DNA from: DASZTV01 sp036267875
GTDB taxonomy: Bacteria > Actinomycetota > Actinomycetes > JAFAQI01
Length of the DNA: 19,261 bases
Direction of reading: 5' to 3'
Assembly: GCA_036267875.1 (NCBI GenBank)
Contig: DATAVE010000004.1
Location: 1 to 19,261 of the forward strand
Both the position numbers and the translations under genes were made by a program. Numbering within the stretch: position 1 is the first letter of the stretch; each line of letters starts with the position of its first letter. Under the pieces are notes generated by a model that was given only the letters and a program-made list of their open reading frames with translations, did no database searches and was not told the DNA's origin. Of this stretch, positions 6,112 through 13,369 are shown one piece after another.

Positions 6112-7005
6112 ATGGCATCCGACCCCATCACCCTGGGCGAGTTGCAGCATGCCATTCGAGACGGGGAGCTCGATCTCGTCTACCAGCCCGAGGTCGATTT
6201 GCGCACCGGACACATCGCAGCCGTCGAGGCGCTCGTCCGCTGGAGCCGCCCCGACCGGCGCGTCATCCTGCCGTCGGACTTCATCCCTGTCGCAGAACAG
6301 TCCGGTGCGATCCACGAGCTCACCGCGAACGTGCTCGAGACGGCCATCGCGCAAGCCGCCAGGTGGTCGAACGCTCGATGGGACGGCTCAGCGCTTCCCG
6401 TCTGGGTCAACGTCTCGGCAATCGAGCTCGGCGATGCGCAGTTGGGCGACCGGATCAGCGGCGCCCTCGCTTCGTCGGGTGCGCAGCCAGGTCAGCTAGG
6501 CATCGAAGTCACCGAGACTGCGCCGATCGCCGATCTGCCGATCGCCGTTGCGACACTGCAACGGCTTCACAGCGCTGGCATACGGATCGCGCTGGATGAC
6601 TTCGGCACCGGCTACTCATCGCTTGCCCATCTGCGGACGCTTCCAGTCGACGTCATCAAGGTCGATCGCAGCTTCGTCACCGATGTCGCCCACTCGGTCC
6701 ACGATGCGGCAATCGTTGCCGCGATCGTGGAGATGGCACACACGATGCAACGGATCGTGGTCGCCGAAGGCGTCGAGGACTCCGATCAGCAGCATGCCCT
6801 CGACCAGCTCGGATGCGATCTCGGCCAGGGCTACCTGTTCGCTAGTCCGCAGCCTGCCCACTGCCTCGACATCCTGCTGGCCGCCGATCGCGAGCTCGCG
6901 AGCTCGCCGGCACGGTCCCGTAGCGCGACGATCCGGCTGCCGCTGCCCCGCGTCTCAGAGAGCCGCGGCGTGTTTGCCGATCGATCTCGGCCGCCGCCGA
7001 GGTAG
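6112..7005 (+). CDS. Stand-alone EAL-domain cyclic di-GMP phosphodiesterase
   Basis: A 297-residue cytoplasmic protein consisting almost only of an EAL domain, which hydrolyses c-di-GMP to pGpG. The full set of catalytic and metal-binding signatures is visible: EALVRW (E39), NVSA (N100), EVTET (E132), DDFGTGYSS (D162, D163), IKVDRSF (K183), VAEGVED (E219, E222) and GQGYLF (Q239). It is therefore likely active. There is no GGDEF, PAS or membrane segment; the last 35 residues are Ser/Arg/Pro-rich and probably disordered. ATG at 6112 is preferred because it puts the domain right at the N-terminus; an in-frame TTG at 6088 is possible. No strong Shine-Dalgarno is seen. It is divergent from the NlpC/P60 gene and convergent, seven bases apart, with the LAFTG protein gene. 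Confidence 0.92.
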   Translation: MASDPITLGELQHAIRDGELDLVYQPEVDLRTGHIAAVEALVRWSRPDRRVILPSDFIPVAEQSGAIHELTANVLETAIAQAARWSNARWDGSALPVWVNVSAIELGDAQLGDRISGALASSGAQPGQLGIEVTETAPIADLPIAVATLQRLHSAGIRIALDDFGTGYSSLAHLRTLPVDVIKVDRSFVTDVAHSVHDAAIVAAIVEMAHTMQRIVVAEGVEDSDQQHALDQLGCDLGQGYLFASPQPAHCLDILLAADRELASSPARSRSATIRLPLPRVSESRGVFADRSRPPPR

Positions 7006-7009
7006 TCGG

Positions 7010-7023
7010 CGGCTAAGCAGCCG
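7010..7023. terminator. Short hairpin at the convergent gene ends
   Basis: CGGCT-AAGC-AGCCG overlaps the stop of the LAFTG gene (7013-7015) and lies five bases after the EAL gene stop. With only five pairs and no T-run it is a weak candidate for a shared 3'-end structure. Confidence 0.25.
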
Positions 7024-7960
7024 AGGCGGTACGCCGGCGACGGACGGTCACGAGCACCGCGCCGATCCCAAGCAGAACCAGGGCAACCAGGACCATGGCG
7101 GCGATGTCGGCGCCGGTAAAGGCAAGCGATCCGCTGCCTGACCCGCTGCCACTAGCACCGCCGGCACCGCCATTCGAGCTGACTGGCAGGACCGACCCAC
7201 CGCCTGCGGTGGATTGGCTCCCACATGCTGTCGAGTCGGTCACGGTGAACCGTGCCGTTGCGACATTGCCCGACGACTGCCCCACCATGATGAACTCGTG
7301 CTGACCAGGCGGCAGGCAGGCAGGCACCATGACGTGCTTTGCTGCCACGCCCGTGGCGTCAGCCGTCGTACTGCCAACGAACACGGGCGACGAGTGCAGA
7401 TAGACGAAGACCGTCTCGCCCGGGTCAAAGTCGCAGACGTGGCCTGTCAGGCCGCTGCCACCCGGGATTCGATAGACGCTCAGAGTCGCTGTCGACGTCG
7501 TCACACACAGTGCGGGCGAGGCCGTCGGGCTCGGTGAGGCGGTCGGGGGACACAGCGCCGAGTTCGGAGGGGCGTTGTAGGTGGCTTGTGACGTCGCTGC
7601 GTTGCCGGTGGAGTCCACGCCGGTCGCAACGATGGTCTGGCTGGTCGTCGTACTGCACGCCTGCTTCAAGTCGAAGCTCGCGCAGCCTGCGCCGTTCGCG
7701 CCGGTGTGAATCGTCTTGCTCACACCGGTCAGCTGGTCGACGACAACGACATTGCTGTTCGGGGCGTAGTTCGAGACGCAGTAGTTGAGCGAACTGCCCG
7801 AGGGCTGGACGGTCGAGGCCGGAACACCCGGAGTCGCGCTCGACGCGGCCGGCAGCGACGCTGCAGTTGCCAGCTCGGTGGCGCCAACGGTGGCAAGAAG
7901 CCCACCGAGCATCAACACGACGAGCAGCGCTTGCAACGCGCGGCGCATTGTTGCGCCCAT
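7013..7960 (-). CDS. Secreted surface protein with LAFTG sorting signal
   Basis: A 315-residue predicted cell-wall-anchored protein. It has a signal peptide (about 5-34), a four-cysteine domain (C61, C93, C102, C137), a Ser/Pro/Thr spacer and a second domain (about 150-245) of pattern VCDFDPGETVFVYLHS...VGQSSGNVATARFTV. A Gly/Ser-rich stretch comes next, then LAFTG (279-283), a hydrophobic segment and RRRR. LAxTG followed by TM and basic tail is the substrate signal of class E sortases in high-GC Gram-positives; no sortase gene is in the window. The four-Cys domain is clearly homologous to the product of the neighbouring gene at 8042-8500. ATG at 7960 is chosen because GGAG lies six bases upstream; a TTG at 7984 would only add residues before the signal peptide. 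Function unknown; adhesion or wall structure are possibilities. Confidence 0.85.
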   Translation of the reverse strand: MGATMRRALQALLVVLMLGGLLATVGATELATAASLPAASSATPGVPASTVQPSGSSLNYCVSNYAPNSNVVVVDQLTGVSKTIHTGANGAGCASFDLKQACSTTTSQTIVATGVDSTGNAATSQATYNAPPNSALCPPTASPSPTASPALCVTTSTATLSVYRIPGGSGLTGHVCDFDPGETVFVYLHSSPVFVGSTTADATGVAAKHVMVPACLPPGQHEFIMVGQSSGNVATARFTVTDSTACGSQSTAGGGSVLPVSSNGGAGGASGSGSGSGSLAFTGADIAAMVLVALVLLGIGAVLVTVRRRRTASAA

Positions 7961-8041
7961 CCCTATCTCCGTCCGAACCGTCAATCCCCCTGTGGAAAGT
8001 GTCGCATGTCACCACGCACTTCGCATCCGGCCGAAAGGGGG

Positions 8042-8500
8042 TTACTCCGCTGAGCGCCGCCTGCGCAGCACCAGGGCGACCACACCAGCCAGCACCACGA
8101 CAACCACGCCCACCAGCAGCCCGATCGCGCCCGAAGACAGACCACCGCCCTTGCTCGCGTGCGCGACGGCACTCGGCGCACAGGTGGGAGCGCCCGCAGA
8201 CGCCGTCAGCGTCGCCGTCGAGGTCGCTGGATTGCCGTCCGCGCCGATCCCCGTCGCGACGGCGGCATCACCAGCGTTGCCGCACACCACGTCGTACGGA
8301 ATGACGGTGCAACCCGATCCGACGTAGTTGGTGTGAATGGTCGCGGCTGCCCCGCCTGCCTCCGTCAACCTCACCGGCTCGCTCGGTGCGTAGCCGCCCA
8401 CGCAGTAGCGCACCTGCGTCGGGCCGAGCACATGCACGGTGGACGTCGGAATACCCGGCGTCTCGCCGTGATGCGATGCCATTGGCTGGGTCAGGAGCAT
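8042..8500 (-). CDS. Small four-cysteine protein with C-terminal membrane tail, no signal peptide
   Basis: A 152-residue product. Residues about 14-107 match the first domain of the LAFTG protein: TPGIPTSTV, RYCVGGYAP, TIHT, VATG and GNPATSTAT. The cysteines C33, C64, C73 and C107 are spaced almost as in that domain. A TM segment (about 121-145) and RRRRS tail follow, without any LPxTG/LAxTG motif. No export signal precedes the domain, although paired cysteines suggest an extracellular fold. ATG at 8500 overlaps the end of the upstream DUF4012 gene by ten bases, so translation is probably coupled; ATG at 8482 is an alternative. It may be a degenerate copy that lost its signal sequence, a tail-anchored protein, or a product fused to the upstream protein by frameshifting. 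Confidence 0.7.
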   Translation of the reverse strand: MLLTQPMASHHGETPGIPTSTVHVLGPTQVRYCVGGYAPSEPVRLTEAGGAAATIHTNYVGSGCTVIPYDVVCGNAGDAAVATGIGADGNPATSTATLTASAGAPTCAPSAVAHASKGGGLSSGAIGLLVGVVVVVLAGVVALVLRRRRSAE

Positions 8501-10368
8501 TGCGGCACATCCAGGTTCGTGTGTTGCGGTCGGGCGAGGGGCTGCACCTGCGTCGTCGCCGGACCGGGCGCGCTCGGCTCCGAGAGGTGTAACACGATTG
8601 TGCGAGGTAGGTCGGGACGAAGCACGACCGACACGAGGAACACCGGGTGATCGCGCTCCGCGCCTTCGCCGACGGCAACCGGCTTGCCGTCGAGCGTCGC
8701 CTGCTGCAGCGCAGCGTCGCTGGTCGCGTGGATGAAGACGAACAGCTTGTTGTCGGGGACCTGCTCGACGGTGGTGTCGACCCCGTTGGCAAGCGTGATC
8801 TGTCGCACGTAGTCGGGTAGGCCGTGCAGCGGCGCTGTGTTGTCGAGCGTGACCGTGATCGTCGAGTCCCGGCGCGAGGAGCTGCAGCTGCCCGCCTGAT
8901 ACGTGAACGTCCGGTCGAGGTAGTAGTCGAGCTTGGACTCGGTCGCGTTGTCCACGCTCACCGACGCAAACGGCGCCGTCGTGGCAGGCAGCGCGCCGGC
9001 CAGCGGCGTACCCATGATCTGGGCCTCTTCGTTCGGCCGAAGAGACCACAGCGAGAGATGTCCCTCACCTGCGGCGTTTCCTAGCGCCGAGGTGATCGCC
9101 TGCGGGTCGCCGGAACCCGACAGCATCTTCTTGATGACCGTCTCACCGACGTCACCGAGGAAGTTCTTTCGCTGCGCGTTATAGAGCCCCGGAAACGCGG
9201 AGTACTCGGTCGACTCGATGAAGCTCGCCAGGTTCGACCCGTCGAACTGACCTGGGTAGCCGGGAACCGTCACCGGGCCGACTGCGCCGAGGATGGAGGC
9301 GAGCGCAACTGGATCCACGCCAAAGCTGCCGTCGATGTGCTGCCCCGTCTGCTCCTCCCACAGATGCGCCCAGATGTCCGCCGCGTCTGGGAAGTCGGGT
9401 GAGACGTTGCTGGTGATCCAGCGCTGAGCGGGGTGGTAGTTGCCGTACTCGTGGTCGTAGTCCGCACCGAGATCGACGACCGGCGCAGCCGGCTCGGCGA
9501 GAGTCTGCAGCTTTGAGTCGCTGCCGTGCTCGACGACATGGATCCTGCCGTGGTCCGCAGTGACAATGGCGTACGCCGCGACCAGCCCACCGGTCGCCCG
9601 CGACTCGGCGTTGTTCTGGATCCCGACGAAGTAGCGCCGCAGCCCGTGCTGGCCAAGCATGTCCGGGCCTGCCGTCGCGAAGCGAGCGACATCCTCGACC
9701 GAGCCGGACAGCGAAGTCAACTCGCTGAGCACCTTGCTGCGAGCAGTGGAGATCAGCCCGATCCAGCCGCTCGGCAGGCTCGCCACCTCGGTTCGCGCGA
9801 GGATCGCCGCTGCCGCCGCATCGCGCATCGTCGAGGCCGCGGCGGCCAGCGGCGCCAGCGCGATCTGGTTGGGAGCGATCCGAAGCGCACCGGGGCTGAG
9901 GTCACTGCCGACCCGCACGACGTCGGGCAACGCACCGGTCGCCAAGGTGTCGAGCGCCGTCGTGATCCCTCGCACCGTCTTGACGGGCGCCAGCCAGGAT
10001 GCGGCGTCCCAGACCACGTCGTGGGTGTCGCTATGAGCAGCCAGCGCATCGTGTTGGGCGGCGAGCATGTCGGCCTCGGCGCTACGCCCGGCCAGCAGAT
10101 CGGCCTGGATCCGCTGGATGTCGGTGCGCGCGTCCGCTAGACGGCCGGTGGCATCGAGAGCGTGGATGAAGATCCACACTGCGGCCGCCAGCACGATGAC
10201 GGCGACGATCACCCCAAGCTGGAGACTGAGCGCGACGGCGCGACCGAACCGCGCCTTCTTCGATCGGCGTCGGCGACGGTGTCCGCCCCGCGAGCGTCTG
10301 CGCTCCGCACGCAGCCTCTCGGTTTCGCGAAGATATTTCTCGCGAGACCGGTCGTCAGCCGACGTCAC
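8491..10368 (-). CDS. DUF4012 membrane-anchored protein, paralogue 2
   Basis: A 625-residue DUF4012 protein. An Arg/Lys-rich cytoplasmic N-terminus (about 8-43) precedes one membrane segment (about 48-71); the remainder is probably outside the membrane. It is collinear with the 2155-3873 protein: RRYFVGIQNNAESRATGG (244-261), SPDFPDAADIW (323-333), IDGSFGVDPVALASIL (345-360), then KLDYYL and a C-terminal domain ending in Cys. GTG at 10368 overlaps the TGA of the nitrobindin-like gene in GTGA, which indicates translational coupling. Its own end overlaps the next small gene by ten bases. The family has no established activity; the link to surface glycans is contextual. Confidence 0.88.
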   Translation of the reverse strand: MTSADDRSREKYLRETERLRAERRRSRGGHRRRRRSKKARFGRAVALSLQLGVIVAVIVLAAAVWIFIHALDATGRLADARTDIQRIQADLLAGRSAEADMLAAQHDALAAHSDTHDVVWDAASWLAPVKTVRGITTALDTLATGALPDVVRVGSDLSPGALRIAPNQIALAPLAAAASTMRDAAAAAILARTEVASLPSGWIGLISTARSKVLSELTSLSGSVEDVARFATAGPDMLGQHGLRRYFVGIQNNAESRATGGLVAAYAIVTADHGRIHVVEHGSDSKLQTLAEPAAPVVDLGADYDHEYGNYHPAQRWITSNVSPDFPDAADIWAHLWEEQTGQHIDGSFGVDPVALASILGAVGPVTVPGYPGQFDGSNLASFIESTEYSAFPGLYNAQRKNFLGDVGETVIKKMLSGSGDPQAITSALGNAAGEGHLSLWSLRPNEEAQIMGTPLAGALPATTAPFASVSVDNATESKLDYYLDRTFTYQAGSCSSSRRDSTITVTLDNTAPLHGLPDYVRQITLANGVDTTVEQVPDNKLFVFIHATSDAALQQATLDGKPVAVGEGAERDHPVFLVSVVLRPDLPRTIVLHLSEPSAPGPATTQVQPLARPQHTNLDVPQCS

Positions 10369-10874
10369 GTCGTGACGGGATCGAGCGCGGCCGCCAGATG
10401 CGGCACCAGCCCTGCTTCACCGGTCGCGAGATCGATGGCGTACATGAGCTTGCCGCCACGCACGGCGTACATCCGGCGGTCCGCCGCGACTGCCGGCGCG
10501 GACGGCGTCCGCGCGACGACATCACTCGCGACCTCGACGTGAACGCCGGCCGGTCCATCGACCAGCTCGCCAAGGAGCACCTCGACCACCCCCGTCGCAT
10601 GCACCAAGACGATCTCGACCACGGTCTTGCCATCGTCATCGACCGGCTTCGGGCGCCACCAGCCACTCTCCGCGTGCATCTTCTTTCCGGTGTCCGGGTC
10701 GGACGTCCGGCTGTTGTAGGTGATCCATGGCCCGCCGCCCTCCCAGGCAAGCGTCAGCTCCTCGACGTACGGGAAATCCGGCGCGAGCCCACCGGGAACC
10801 GCACCCGCTCCTTCGCCCCGCCAGGTCCCCAGGAAGGACTCGAGCGGTCGCAGCGCGTCTGGGAGGTCAGCCAT
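10365..10874 (-). CDS. Nitrobindin-like heme-binding beta-barrel protein (THAP4/DUF1794 type)
   Basis: A 169-residue cytoplasmic protein with the FABP-like nitrobindin signature: GTWRGEGAG near residue 16, YVEEL, the MHAESGWWRP strand, VLVHATGVVEV and a C-terminal PHLAAAL. The His of that last motif (about residue 159) aligns with the proximal heme ligand of nitrobindins, which bind ferric heme, react with NO and isomerise peroxynitrite. The length is typical. ATG at 10874 follows the acyl-CoA dehydrogenase stop by three bases (TGA-TCG-ATG), with no independent Shine-Dalgarno, and its end overlaps the DUF4012 start by four bases. It is thus locked in an operon with both. Heme binding here is inferred from motif conservation. 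Confidence 0.85.
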   Translation of the reverse strand: MADLPDALRPLESFLGTWRGEGAGAVPGGLAPDFPYVEELTLAWEGGGPWITYNSRTSDPDTGKKMHAESGWWRPKPVDDDGKTVVEIVLVHATGVVEVLLGELVDGPAGVHVEVASDVVARTPSAPAVAADRRMYAVRGGKLMYAIDLATGEAGLVPHLAAALDPVTT

Positions 10875-10877
10875 CGA

Positions 10878-12017
10878 TCAGTCGCCGAGCAGCATGCGGC
10901 TGATGATCAGCTTCTGGATCTCCGAGGTTCCGCCACCGATGGTCGCGAGCTTCGCGTCACGCAGGCTGCGTTCGACGTTGTAGTCGCGCAGGTAGCCGTA
11001 GCCGCCGTGGATCTGGATCGCGTCAAGTGCGTTGAGGACGCTGTACTCGCCGATGAGGTACTTCGCGATCGAGGCTTCCATCTGGTGCTCGACGCCCGTC
11101 TGCTTGAGGTACGCCGCGCGGTAGACAGCGGTGCGGCAGACCTCGAGCCGGATCTTCATCTCGGCGAGCTTGTGCGCGATTGCCTGGAACGACGCGATCG
11201 GCCGGCCGAACTGCTTGCGCTCCTTGGCGTAGGCGATGCAGGTGTTGAGCGTGCCTTGCATCCCGCCGATGCCGCTGGCAATCATGACCGTGCGCTCCCA
11301 GTCGAAGCACTCGAACGCAACCCGCCAAAGCGCCTGGTCGACCTCGCCGAGCACCGAGTCGGCGGACACCCGGCACTCGACGAGCGCGACCTCCGCGGTG
11401 GGCGAGGACCGGCAGCCCATCTTGTCGAGCTCCTTGCCGACCTGGAAGCCCGGGTTCGTCGTGTCGACGATGAACGCCGTCGCACCCTTCTCGCTGGTCT
11501 TGGCCAGCACGTTGCAGACGCCGGCGATCGCTGCGTTGGTGATGAAGATCTTGTTGCCGTCGAGGATCCAGTCATCACCGTCGCGCACTGCGCGGGTCTG
11601 CAGGCCGGCGGCGTCCGAACCCGCCTCCGGCTCGGTCGACGCCCACGCACCGACCATCGAGCCGTCGCACAGCCCTGGCAGCCAGCGCTTCTTCTGCTCC
11701 TCGGTGCCATGCAGCCAGATCGGAACCGCACCGATCACCCAGTGTGCGCCCATCGAGAGGTTGAACCCGCCGTCGTGCCCGCCCTCGGCGATCGCCTCGT
11801 TGGCGATGACGCAGTCCATGATCGACGCGCCGCCACCGCCGTACTCCTCTGCGACCGGCAGGCCGGCAAGACCCTGCGCACCGAAGGACTTCCAGATGTC
11901 GGGATCCCAGCGCCCTTCCTTGTCGCGAGCGCTCGCCTCGGGCGCTAGCGTCGCCGCTGCCCAGTCGAAGGTGCTGGCGCGGAACGCCTTCTGCTCGTCG
12001 GTCAGCGAGAAATCCAC
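10878..12017 (-). CDS. Acyl-CoA dehydrogenase
   Basis: A 379-residue FAD flavoprotein that should form a trans-2 double bond in an acyl-CoA. It starts MDFSLTDEQKAFR at GTG 12017, which gives normal family length; the frame continues further upstream but those residues do not look like the family. Visible signatures include STEPEAGSD (flavin/substrate loop), RKQFGRPIASFQAI, the IQIHGGYGYL C-terminal motif and IGGGTSEIQ. The usual Glu of short/medium-chain enzymes (YEGTS) is Gly here, while FDWERT carries Glu where isovaleryl-CoA and long-chain dehydrogenases have their catalytic base. A branched- or long-chain substrate is therefore a fair guess. It is the first gene of a minus-strand operon leading into nitrobindin and DUF4012 genes. 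Confidence 0.92.
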   Translation of the reverse strand: MDFSLTDEQKAFRASTFDWAAATLAPEASARDKEGRWDPDIWKSFGAQGLAGLPVAEEYGGGGASIMDCVIANEAIAEGGHDGGFNLSMGAHWVIGAVPIWLHGTEEQKKRWLPGLCDGSMVGAWASTEPEAGSDAAGLQTRAVRDGDDWILDGNKIFITNAAIAGVCNVLAKTSEKGATAFIVDTTNPGFQVGKELDKMGCRSSPTAEVALVECRVSADSVLGEVDQALWRVAFECFDWERTVMIASGIGGMQGTLNTCIAYAKERKQFGRPIASFQAIAHKLAEMKIRLEVCRTAVYRAAYLKQTGVEHQMEASIAKYLIGEYSVLNALDAIQIHGGYGYLRDYNVERSLRDAKLATIGGGTSEIQKLIISRMLLGD

Positions 12018-12073
12018 CCGATGAGTCTGCCTCAAACTCCCCCGTGATCGTGACGCAGCTCGCTCGTTAGACC

Positions 12074-12104
12074 GTTGCAGCAACTAAGTGCCTACAGTTT
12101 GTAG
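12074..12104. promoter_or_regulatory. Two palindromes in the divergent promoter region
   Basis: GTTGCAGCAAC (12074-12084) and CTACAGTTTGTAG (12092-12104) are perfect palindromes, with centres of 1 and 3 bases, within the 110-base gap between the acyl-CoA dehydrogenase (minus) and acyltransferase (plus) starts. Both are candidate operators for a dimeric repressor. No promoter hexamers fit well enough to call. Confidence 0.4.
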
Positions 12105-12127
12105 ATCGACTGAGCGAAGGATCGGAT

Positions 12128-13360
12128 ATGGGACGGCGCCGGGATCTCGACGGGATCCGTGGCATAGGCATGATCGGCGTCCTCGGTCTGCACGGCGGCA
12201 CGATCCCAGGCGGTGACTTCGGCCTGATCGCGTTCTTCGTGCTGTCCGGCTACCTCATCACCACGCTGCTGCTTCGGGAGCGCGACAAAACCGGGCGCAT
12301 CGACGGCTTGCACTTCTATGTACGTCGCGCCGCGCGGCTGCTCCCCGCATTGGTCCTCGCGCTTGGTGGCTTCATCGCGGTGTCAGGCCGGCTGGGCGAG
12401 AGCCTGAGCTCGGCGATCGGCAACGCGGTAGTGGCGCTGTTCTACGGCATGGACGTCAAGGTCGCCTACATCGCGCATGCGTCCAACCCGGTGTCCTGGG
12501 CCTGGTCGCTGTCGGTGGAGGAGCAGTTCTACCTGGTGTGGCCGCTGATCCTCGCCGTCGCGCTGTGGCGCAACCGGGTCGGGGTCGCCGCCGCGATCGC
12601 CGTCGTCGGCGTGGTCGAACCGACGATCTACCGCATCGTGACGGCGCCGAAGACGAGCTACGTGCTGCTGGACCCGAACGGTGCGCACTGGACGTTCCGG
12701 ACCTACTTCGGTGTCGACACCCGGATGGACGCATTGTTCGTCGGCTGCCTGCTCGCGATGGCGTTGTGGAAGTGGCCGCAGCTGCTCAACCGCGCTGTCG
12801 CGATCGTGATGGGCACCGCCGGGCTGACCATCATCGGCTTTGCATACGCCGACACCAACGTCTTCACCCGCTCGACCTACACGGTCTGGTTCTCGGTCGC
12901 GACATTCGCATCAGCCGGCCTGATCTACGGCCTGCTCGGCGCCCCACGGTGGATCGTGTCGCGGTTCTTGGCGTGGCGCCCGATCTCCTACCTCGGCCAG
13001 ATCTCCTACGGCGTCTACCTCTGGAACAGCACCCTCGGGCTGTACGTCGGAACGCTCGTGAGTCGCCATCACCAGTTCGAGCGGGGCACGTTGTGGCTGA
13101 CGATGACGTTGGCGGTGGCGATCGCGAGCTTCCACCTCATCGAGCAGCCGATCCTGCGCCGGGTGTCCCAGCGGGTCACCCTCGCGCCTCCCGCCGAGGT
13201 CGCGGCCGTTGCGGCCGCGCACTCCCACCACCCGACGGCCCTCCCGAAGCCCCGGCCTGAATCGCTCCAACCGGTGCTGGCCGCACCGGTGCCTGTCCCG
13301 TTCGCGGAGGAGACCGTCGAGCCGTTCGTCCGAGTCAGGCGGCGCGACGTCGACCGTTAG
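12128..13360 (+). CDS. Acyltransferase-3 family integral membrane O-acyltransferase (OafA-like), first copy
   Basis: A 410-residue multi-pass membrane protein, roughly ten TM segments. The N-terminal LDGIRG motif (7-12), the family's essential His in VLGLH (H22), FFVLSGYLIT and the arginine-rich YVRRAARLLPAL loop identify the acyltransferase-3 (OafA/YrhL) family, which moves acyl groups onto surface glycans, lipids or antibiotics. There is no SGNH domain; instead the last 70 or so residues form a Pro/Ala-rich cytoplasmic tail. ATG at 12128 has AAGG about seven bases upstream. The APS kinase gene begins nine bases after its stop, so it heads a three-gene operon. Confidence 0.9.
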   Translation: MGRRRDLDGIRGIGMIGVLGLHGGTIPGGDFGLIAFFVLSGYLITTLLLRERDKTGRIDGLHFYVRRAARLLPALVLALGGFIAVSGRLGESLSSAIGNAVVALFYGMDVKVAYIAHASNPVSWAWSLSVEEQFYLVWPLILAVALWRNRVGVAAAIAVVGVVEPTIYRIVTAPKTSYVLLDPNGAHWTFRTYFGVDTRMDALFVGCLLAMALWKWPQLLNRAVAIVMGTAGLTIIGFAYADTNVFTRSTYTVWFSVATFASAGLIYGLLGAPRWIVSRFLAWRPISYLGQISYGVYLWNSTLGLYVGTLVSRHHQFERGTLWLTMTLAVAIASFHLIEQPILRRVSQRVTLAPPAEVAAVAAAHSHHPTALPKPRPESLQPVLAAPVPVPFAEETVEPFVRVRRRDVDR

Positions 13361-13369
13361 GGTCCACAC

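Noticed and set aside
8501..9049. N-terminal extension of the small four-Cys protein
   Set aside because: This part lies in a shadow frame of the DUF4012 gene and is Arg/Gly-rich without a signal peptide; ATG 8500 is the sensible start.
10398..11948. 516-codon plus-strand open frame
   Set aside because: Antisense shadow of the nitrobindin-like and acyl-CoA dehydrogenase genes, both with clear family signatures.
12018..12083. Longer start for the acyl-CoA dehydrogenase
   Set aside because: The added residues are Arg/Ser-rich and unlike the family, whereas MDFSLTDEQ is a typical N-terminus.
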